Shown: positions 1-5,385 of the stretch, one piece after another
Position numbering within the stretch: the first letter of the stretch is position 1
Layout of the letters: each line of letters opens with the position of its first letter
Source: JAAYAY01 sp964429355
GTDB lineage: Bacteria > Planctomycetota > Planctomycetia > Pirellulales > Thermoguttaceae
Reading direction: 5' to 3'
DNA: 14,757 nt
NCBI GenBank assembly: GCA_964429355.1
Contig: CAYSCH010000242.1
Span: forward strand, 1-14,757
Program-made: the position numbers and the translations under genes
The notes under the pieces: model-generated
Told to the model about the DNA's origin: nothing
Seen by the model: only the letters and a program-made list of their open reading frames with translations
Database searches by the model: none

Positions 1-6
1 CGGCTG

Positions 7-53
7 TGCACATCCATGCCCGTGGGAAACTCGTAGGTTTTGTGAGGGCTTCT
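7..53 (-). repeat. Dispersed intergenic repeat, copy A
   Basis: This is one of three related copies in the window (A 7-53, B 9448-9491, C 10732-10768), all in the same orientation. On the minus strand the core reads ACAAAAC, then a 13-nt variable part ending in TTTCCC, then ACGGGCATGGATGTGCA. Copies A and C are both exactly 37 nt long over this core, and the last 17 nt differ at one base. Copies A and B also share AGAAGCCCT beyond the core. In copy A the central inverted repeat is decayed. It lies 231 bp downstream of the regulator gene, so it could belong to the leader of a minus-strand gene off the left edge. Confidence 0.6.
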
Positions 54-283
54 TATCGAACATGCTCCGATCTACGAGGGCGGCACGTTCCGACATGGCC
101 AACCGGTACTCCGGCACCGGTCGCCTGACAGTATAGAGTCTTGTAGCCGCGCAGGGCGATGTCAATCGTCCTCCAGATGGGCTGGAACGGTTCCCGAAGG
201 GACAGGAAGGCCGCCGTACACCTCGGGTGGGTGGAAGCGTGGACCGACATCGGACGGATGTGGCTGGATCGGATCGAGTGGTT
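54..283. other. Noncoding stretch downstream of the regulator
   Basis: No credible gene was seen. A 65-codon minus-strand reading frame (250-53) has no recognisable domain and no good ribosome binding site. No tRNA fold was recognised and no T-tract terminator was found for the regulator. Confidence 0.5.
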
Positions 284-1438
284 CTACTCCCGCGTTCTGG
301 CGCGATAGCGCTGTGGCGAGAGTCCGGTGGAGTTTTTGAAGGCCGTGCTCATGTATTCCACGTGGCGGAAACCGGCCCGTTCGGAAATCGTAGGCATCGG
401 GAGATCGGTTTCGGTGAGCAACTGTTTGACGCGATCGGTGCGGGTCTTGGCGATCAATTCGTGGGGCGTGAAGCCGAGGATTCGGCGGAAGCGACTTTCG
501 AGGACGCGTCTGGTCAGAGAGACGACCGAGAGGAGATCTGCGACGTTGATTCCGTCACAGGCGTGTTCCCGGATGAAACGAACGGCTGCGGCAACCTCCG
601 AGTCGTCGATGGCCAGGACATCGGTCGACTGACGGGTAGCGATACCGAGAGGGGGCATCAGATGGGCCTCCTCGCCGATCGATTCACCGTTCATCATCCG
701 GTCCAAGAGTGCCGCGGCCCGATATCCGGAGCCGTGGGTGTTGGGGACGACGCTGGACAAGGGAGGAGACGCCAGGTTGCAGAGCACTTCGTCGTTGTCG
801 ACGCCGATCACGGCGACCTCCTCGGGGACGGCAATGTCGGCCTCGCGGCAGACGTCGAGAAGCTGCTGGGCCTTGATGTCGTAGCAGGCCATCACGCCGG
901 TGGGCTTGGGGAGGTCCCGAACCCAGGCCAGCAACTGCCGATGCTCGCGGCTGGAAGGGACCGGATTGTCGGGATCGATCGTTGACTGGTAGACGCGGCA
1001 GGTTCCGCCGGCCGCGAGGACGAACCGTTGGAAGTGCTCTCGCCGCCACTTGGACCAGTTGAATCGAGGATCTCCGCAGAAGCCGAAATGGCGGAACCCC
1101 CGCTCGAGCAGGTGCTCGGCGACAAGCTGGGCGAAGGCCTTGTCGTCGGTCTCGACCCAGGGAATGCCGGGCACGAGGCGTGCCGCACTGACGTCGACCA
1201 TGGGGACTCCGACCTTTTCCACGGCGGAGGCAATCTGCGGATTCTCAATGCGGGCGATGATTCCGTCGCCTCGCCAACGGGAGAGCCATCGGGGGGGCGC
1301 ATCGCCGCGCCCCTGTTCGGGGAGGTGGATTGACCACGGGTCGTGTTCGCGGATATAGGCCATGATGCCGCGGAGGAGGCCCCTGGCGTATTCGTTGGAG
1401 GTCTCGATCAGCAGGGCGATGGAACGACGTTTTCTCAT
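284..1438 (-). CDS. XylR-like AraC-family sugar-responsive transcriptional regulator
   Basis: This is a 384-residue cytoplasmic regulator. Residues about 5-270 form a LacI/periplasmic-binding-protein-like sensor, including GIPWVETDD, FRHFGFCGDPRFNWSKWR and EVAVIGVDND, which resembles the XylR/LacI ligand-binding core. Residues about 282-384 are an AraC-type double helix-turn-helix, with INVADLLSVVSLTRRVLESRF in the first HTH region and ISERAGFRHVEYMSTAFKNS, then TGLSPQRYR, in the second. This order, sensor then AraC HTH, is that of E. coli XylR (about 390 residues), so the gene is full length. The ATG at 1438 has no good Shine-Dalgarno sequence. The gene is divergent from the GH116 gene and probably controls it. 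The true ligand is unknown; XylR relatives in planctomycetes are numerous and xylose should not be assumed. Confidence 0.88.
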   Translation of the reverse strand: MRKRRSIALLIETSNEYARGLLRGIMAYIREHDPWSIHLPEQGRGDAPPRWLSRWRGDGIIARIENPQIASAVEKVGVPMVDVSAARLVPGIPWVETDDKAFAQLVAEHLLERGFRHFGFCGDPRFNWSKWRREHFQRFVLAAGGTCRVYQSTIDPDNPVPSSREHRQLLAWVRDLPKPTGVMACYDIKAQQLLDVCREADIAVPEEVAVIGVDNDEVLCNLASPPLSSVVPNTHGSGYRAAALLDRMMNGESIGEEAHLMPPLGIATRQSTDVLAIDDSEVAAAVRFIREHACDGINVADLLSVVSLTRRVLESRFRRILGFTPHELIAKTRTDRVKQLLTETDLPMPTISERAGFRHVEYMSTAFKNSTGLSPQRYRARTRE

Positions 1439-1524
1439 GGGACTGGCCGCTGGTGGGGGACCGCTGGAAACGGCAGGCGCTGGATCACGTGCACGACTGA
1501 AAAATAGTGTAAGACCGAGTACCC

Positions 1525-1537
1525 TGCTCGTCGAGCA
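1525..1537. promoter_or_regulatory. Candidate operator: 13-bp perfect inverted repeat
   Basis: The site is TGCTCG-T-CGAGCA, 6-bp arms around one central base. It lies 87-99 bp upstream of the regulator start and over 400 bp from the GH116 start. Position in the divergent region and perfect symmetry suggest a regulator site. Binding is inferred. Confidence 0.35.
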
Positions 1538-1543
1538 ATTCCG

Positions 1544-1564
1544 GCAAGTTACGGGTTATCTTGC
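1544..1564. promoter_or_regulatory. Candidate operator: 21-bp imperfect inverted repeat
   Basis: The arms are GCAAGtTA and TAtCTTGC around a 5-nt centre, with 7 of 8 arm positions paired. It lies 7 bp from the 13-bp inverted repeat. Together they make a plausible binding platform for the adjacent XylR-like protein, though AraC-type proteins more often use direct repeats. Confidence 0.35.
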
Positions 1565-1680
1565 GTGAAATATCTAAGATTTTTGGTCCAGATTTCTCAT
1601 GGACTTCTCCAGCCGGTCCAGTAGTTTAGAGCCGTTGGCAGAACCGCCAATCGTGCACATCCAGATCCCAAGTTCTGTGG

Positions 1681-1706
1681 GCGGCTGACGAAGGAGCCGC
1701 TGTTTT
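1681..1706 (+). terminator. Hairpin with short T-tract in the GH116 upstream region
   Basis: The stem is GCGGCT (1681-1686) with AGCCGC (1695-1700) and an 8-nt loop, followed by TGTTTT. It resembles a short intrinsic terminator or attenuator reading toward GH116. It would matter only if transcription starts upstream of it, which is not established. Confidence 0.3.
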
Positions 1707-1957
1707 GGCTGAGCCCGGCCCAGGCTGGGTGGTGGTGATGGATGGCGGCTGGATTGCCGGAATAGCGAGCCGTGGCGGCGCGGACTGATGTCTCGCGCCC
1801 ATCCAATCTTCCCTTACCCCGGCATTCCTGCTCCAATCGGGAGGAGTTGTTTTTCGGCGGTCCCTCAGAATGACACAGGTTTCGCAAGAGATTCCGGCGC
1901 TGTGGCCTATCGGTCGGAGCCGTTGAATGCCGGATGGACAGGAATGGAGAAATCAAC

Positions 1958-4900
1958 ATGTGCAAACGAGTTTCACGATGGCTGTCTGGCCTGGCGCTGC
2001 CGGCCCTTGGTGCGGTTCTGGGACTGACGCTGGTCGTCACAGCGATCCCGCTGGCGGTGGCCGACCATGACTTTGGCGCCTCTTATACAGGCGCCAACCT
2101 CAATCGAATCGCATTTCCCATCGGCGGAATCGGCACGGGTATGTATTGCCTGGAGGGGACCGGGGCGATTTCGCACATGTCGGTTCGACACCAGATGGAG
2201 TTCTTCAACGAACCGGAGCTGTTTGCCGCCATCTGCGTGAAGGGGAAGACACCGGAAGAGAACCTGGCCCGGGTTGTTGAAGGGCCGATTCCGGACTGGA
2301 AGTACTTTGGCAACCCGCAGACGGGAAACGGGGCACCGGGCAGCACCTACGGCCTGCCCCGGTTTCGCGAGTGCGAATTCTCGTTCCGCTTCCCCTTCTG
2401 CACGGTGAAGCTGGCCGACGAGGCCCTGCCGATCCGTGCCACGATCACAGGTTTCAGCCCCTTCACGCCCGGCGATCCTGACTCGTCCAGCATTCCGGCC
2501 GGATCACTCCAGTACACGTTCCAGAACACGACCAATGTGCCGATCGAGGCCGTGTTTTCGCTGAACACGCGGAACTTCATGGGCAAAGGCACCGTGGCGG
2601 CGATCGACGGAGGGTTCGTGCTGAACGGGCCGGACGGGGCCAGCTTTGCTTTTGTCGTCGACGGCGAGCACAAGGTGAGCGTGGATCACTGCTGGTTCCG
2701 CGGCGGCTGGTGGGACGCGCTGACGATCGCCTGGGACAACGTTCAGAAAGCACGTTTGATCTCCAACCCGCCGGCAGGCGGCGGAGAGCCCGGGGCATCG
2801 TTGTTCGTGCCGCTCAAACTGGCGGCGGGTGAGTCGACGACGGTCCGGCTGCTGACGTGCTGGTACGTGCCGAAGACAAGCCTTAAATATGGCAACCGGA
2901 CCGAACGGGGGCCGGCCTTCCGCAAGTCGCCCTCGCACGGAACGGCGAAGAACGACGTCAACCAGCAGGCCGTATCGGGTTTTCTGGGCAATGGGCTTGT
3001 GAACACATTCGACCCGGCTGGCGACGGCTCCACGGGCACGCTGGTTTCGCCCGAATTCAGAGTTGACAAGAAGTACCTTCATCTGCTGGTGGGCGGCGGT
3101 TCAATGGCCGACCAAACGTGCGTTCAACTGGTGGTCAACGGTCAGACTGTGGCCTCGGCCACCGGCAAGGACACGGAGGAGCTTCAGTGGACGAGCTGGG
3201 ACCTCTCGGCGTGGACGGGAAAGACGGCGACGGTGCGGATTGTCGACAAGGCGACCGGCGCGTGGGGACATATCCTGGTCGACCAGGTGATGGTCTCTGA
3301 CGAACCGCTCGACAAGCTGATGCCAGAAGGCAAGCTGGCCGACAACGACCAGCGTGTGGCAGTTCTCGGCGATTTTGAAGGAGACAGTTACGGCAACTGG
3401 ACGGCGACGGACCAGGAGCCCGAATCGAGTACATGCTGCCCGGGGGGCCAGTGCGCCACGATTCCCGAGACCTACACTCCCTGGTACACGACCCAGTTCG
3501 ACAGCATTGAGGAGGTTGTCGGCACATTCAAGCGGCGGTACTCGGAGCTTCGGGACCGAAGCCAGCTCTTCAGCGACACTCTCTACGACACGAGCCTGCC
3601 GCCGGAGGTTGTGGAAGCGATTGCCGCGAACCTGTCGATACTCAAGTCGCCCACGGTACTCCGGCAGCAGGACGGCCGGCTCTGGTGCTGGGAAGGCTGC
3701 AGCGATGCCAGCGGCTGCTGCGCGGGATCGTGCACCCATGTATGGAATTACGCGCAGGCGATCTGCCATCTGTTCCCTTCGCTTGAACGCGGCCTCCGCC
3801 AGAACGAATTCTTCGAAGGCCAATCGCCCGAGGGACGGCAGGCTTTTCGCGGCAACTTGCCGATTTCGCCGGGGGGTGGCTCGTTCGATGCTTCGGACGG
3901 GCAACTGGGCGGCATCATGAAGGCCCATCGCGAATGGCGAATAAGCGGTGACCGGCAGTGGCTGGAGCGGTTCTGGCCGCGGATCCGCAAGAGCATGGAC
4001 TACATGATCGCCAAGTGGGATCCTCGGCAGACGGGACTTCTGGAGGAGTCGCACCATAACACGTACGACATCAACTACTACGGTCCCGACGGGCATTGCG
4101 GCACCTTCTACCTAGGGGCCCTGGCAGCGATGGTCCGCATGGGGCACGCCCTCGGCGACGACGTCTCGCAGTACGAGGAGCTGCTCAAGAAGGGCTCGGC
4201 CCGATTGCAGAAGGAACTCTACAACGGCGAGTACTTCGTCCAGATCGTCGAGAAGGAAGGTCTGGACGAGAACTTCGAGCCGATTGTTCCCGACGAGCAG
4301 AGCGAGGCCTATCGGGGCACCGCCGAGACGGTGAACGAGCAGGGGCCAAAATATCAATACGCCACGGGCTGCCTGTCGGACGGTGTGCTCGGCCTGTGGA
4401 TGGCCCGCGCATGCGGCATCGACGACGACCTGGTGGAGGCCGATCGAGTGGCCAGTCACCTGGCGGCGGTCTACAAGTACAATCTGAAACACGACCTTTC
4501 GCAGCACGCCAATCCCCAACGCCCGTCGTTCGCCATGGGCGACGAGGGGGGACTCTTGCTCTGCACGTGGCCGCGCGGAGGGAAGCCCCTGCTGCCCTTC
4601 GTTTACAGCGACGAGGTCTGGACAGGAATCGAGTATCAGGCGGCGGCCCATCTGATGATGGCAGGGAGGGTGGATGAAGGTCTCGACATTGTCCGCACGT
4701 GCCGCCGGCGCTACGATGGCGTGCGTCGCAATCCACTGAACGAATACGAATGCGGACACTGGTATGCCCGTGCCATGTCGAGTTTCTCGCTGATTCAGGC
4801 CCACACCGGCCTGCGCTACGATGCCGTGGACAAGATACTGCATGTCGGTTCCCAGACCGGCGAGTTTCGGGCCCCGCTGTTCACTGCCTTCGGGTTCGCG

Positions 4901-4987
4901 ACGGTTGAGCGGAAGGCTGGCAAGGTGTCGGTGGAGGTTCGCGCGGGGGAGATTCCGATCAAGACGATCGTGACCGACGGCAAGTGA
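1958..4987 (+). CDS. Secreted GH116 family glycosidase (glucosylceramidase/beta-glucosidase-like) with inserted beta-sandwich domain
   Basis: The product is 1009 residues. The ATG at 1958 is preferred over 1934 because GGAG lies 8 nt upstream of it and the protein then begins with a clean signal peptide (KR-rich start, hydrophobic core, cleavage after AVA at about residue 35). It is therefore exported. Residues about 45-305 match the GH116 N-terminal beta domain (AFPIGGIGTGMYCLEG). Residues about 505-1000 match the (alpha/alpha)6 catalytic domain, with WCWEGC, CCAGSCTHVWNYAQAI, NTYDINYYGP and YATGCLSDGVLG. By analogy with characterised GH116 enzymes, E579 (in WEG) is the likely nucleophile and D704 (in TYD) the acid/base. 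Residues about 312-500 are an insertion resembling the jelly-roll module of secreted GH32 levanases. Family members cleave beta-glucosides, beta-xylosides or glucosylceramide; the substrate here is unknown. It lies next to a XylR-like regulator. Confidence 0.9.
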   Translation: MCKRVSRWLSGLALPALGAVLGLTLVVTAIPLAVADHDFGASYTGANLNRIAFPIGGIGTGMYCLEGTGAISHMSVRHQMEFFNEPELFAAICVKGKTPEENLARVVEGPIPDWKYFGNPQTGNGAPGSTYGLPRFRECEFSFRFPFCTVKLADEALPIRATITGFSPFTPGDPDSSSIPAGSLQYTFQNTTNVPIEAVFSLNTRNFMGKGTVAAIDGGFVLNGPDGASFAFVVDGEHKVSVDHCWFRGGWWDALTIAWDNVQKARLISNPPAGGGEPGASLFVPLKLAAGESTTVRLLTCWYVPKTSLKYGNRTERGPAFRKSPSHGTAKNDVNQQAVSGFLGNGLVNTFDPAGDGSTGTLVSPEFRVDKKYLHLLVGGGSMADQTCVQLVVNGQTVASATGKDTEELQWTSWDLSAWTGKTATVRIVDKATGAWGHILVDQVMVSDEPLDKLMPEGKLADNDQRVAVLGDFEGDSYGNWTATDQEPESSTCCPGGQCATIPETYTPWYTTQFDSIEEVVGTFKRRYSELRDRSQLFSDTLYDTSLPPEVVEAIAANLSILKSPTVLRQQDGRLWCWEGCSDASGCCAGSCTHVWNYAQAICHLFPSLERGLRQNEFFEGQSPEGRQAFRGNLPISPGGGSFDASDGQLGGIMKAHREWRISGDRQWLERFWPRIRKSMDYMIAKWDPRQTGLLEESHHNTYDINYYGPDGHCGTFYLGALAAMVRMGHALGDDVSQYEELLKKGSARLQKELYNGEYFVQIVEKEGLDENFEPIVPDEQSEAYRGTAETVNEQGPKYQYATGCLSDGVLGLWMARACGIDDDLVEADRVASHLAAVYKYNLKHDLSQHANPQRPSFAMGDEGGLLLCTWPRGGKPLLPFVYSDEVWTGIEYQAAAHLMMAGRVDEGLDIVRTCRRRYDGVRRNPLNEYECGHWYARAMSSFSLIQAHTGLRYDAVDKILHVGSQTGEFRAPLFTAFGFATVERKAGKVSVEVRAGEIPIKTIVTDGK

Positions 4988-5045
4988 GACTGACGTCCGC
5001 CAATCCTATACCATTCCAAATTCCCGCTCGAAATGGGAAGGTGTT

Positions 5046-5076
5046 CCCGCACCCGGGAGTTTCCTGTCCGTGCGGG
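5046..5076. terminator. Inverted repeat downstream of GH116, possible terminator
   Basis: A perfect 7-bp stem, CCCGCAC (5046-5052) with GTGCGGG (5070-5076), encloses a 17-nt loop, 59 bp after the GH116 stop. There is no T-tract, so intrinsic termination is uncertain. It ends 8 bp before the -35 of the next promoter and could be regulatory instead. Confidence 0.35.
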
Positions 5077-5084
5077 CTCGAAAC

Positions 5085-5114
5085 TTGACGCACCTTCTCC
5101 GACTGCGATAGAGT
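5085..5114 (+). promoter_or_regulatory. Sigma70-like promoter for the FAD oxidoreductase gene
   Basis: TTGACG (5085-5090), an 18-nt spacer, then TAGAGT (5109-5114). The same -10 hexamer occurs in the promoter of the DUF1573 gene in this window. Predicted start is near 5121, giving a leader of about 265 nt before the GTG at 5386. Confidence 0.5.
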
Positions 5115-5147
5115 GACGGTTCGAGTGGATCGCCCCTGCGCGCTCGT

Positions 5148-5166
5148 AACACGATACAATTGTGTT
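5148..5166. promoter_or_regulatory. Candidate operator: 19-bp near-palindrome
   Basis: The sequence is AACACGATACAATTGTGTT, with arms AACAC/GTGTT and AT/AT pairs inside; 7 of 9 positions pair. It lies about 27-45 bp downstream of the predicted transcription start, where a bound protein would block elongation. Size and symmetry fit LacI- or GntR-type sites. The cognate regulator is unknown; the divergent XylR-like protein is one candidate. Confidence 0.4.
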
Positions 5167-5385
5167 CCGCAGGGCGGTGGGGCCTCCAACCAATACGAGC
5201 TACCGATGGGTTTCCAATGGCCTGCTCCGGTTGGTCGCGAGTCTTTGTGAAATGCTCAGCGATCTTTGCGGCCAGTGGTACGGGGGTGGTGCCAACCGTC
5301 ACGTGGCTTTCGCCGCCACGCGTGGTAGTGCAACGGTTGCTGGAATGGATCGAAAAAAGCCCGGCTGGGCGCGGGAGATTTTGAA

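Larger units (their letters stand above)
1439..1957. other. 519-bp divergent regulatory region between xylR-like and GH116 genes
   Basis: No gene is supported. The left part (1500-1625) is relatively AT-rich and holds inverted repeats at 1525-1537, 1544-1564 and 1587-1605 and a direct repeat GGTCCAG at 1585-1591 and 1615-1621. The right part (1620-1930) is GC-rich with a T-tailed hairpin at 1681-1706. A minus-strand reading frame through 2040-1597 encodes CHSEGPPKN, a peptide typical of translated dispersed intergenic repeats (TGTCATTCTGAGGG-type) rather than of proteins, so 1830-1900 may be repeat-derived. No strong sigma70 pair was found for GH116. Confidence 0.5.
4988..5385. other. 398-bp intergenic region before the FAD oxidoreductase
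   Basis: This region holds an inverted repeat (5046-5076), a sigma70-like promoter (5085-5114), a 19-bp near-palindrome (5148-5166) and a small hairpin with CGTGGC/GCCACG arms (5302-5320), which overlaps the perfect palindrome CCACGCGTGG at 5316-5325. Short plus-strand frames starting at 5160 and 5162 (74-75 codons) have no recognisable domain and no convincing Shine-Dalgarno. The region is therefore read as promoter plus a long leader of about 265 nt. Confidence 0.5.

Noticed and set aside
97..167. TTGACA and TATACT on the minus strand downstream of the regulator, as a promoter
   Set aside because: The spacer is 24 nt, well outside the 16-19 nt range.
227..985. 252-codon plus-strand reading frame inside the regulator gene
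   Set aside because: It is antisense to a well-supported XylR-like protein and shows no domain; long antisense frames are expected at this GC content.
1597..2040. 147-codon minus-strand frame across the GH116 start
   Set aside because: It overlaps the GH116 signal peptide in antisense, has no domain, and contains a CHSEGPPKN peptide typical of translated intergenic repeats.
3101..4096. 331-codon minus-strand frame opposite the GH116 catalytic part
   Set aside because: It is a shadow of a gene with clear catalytic motifs and has no recognisable family of its own.
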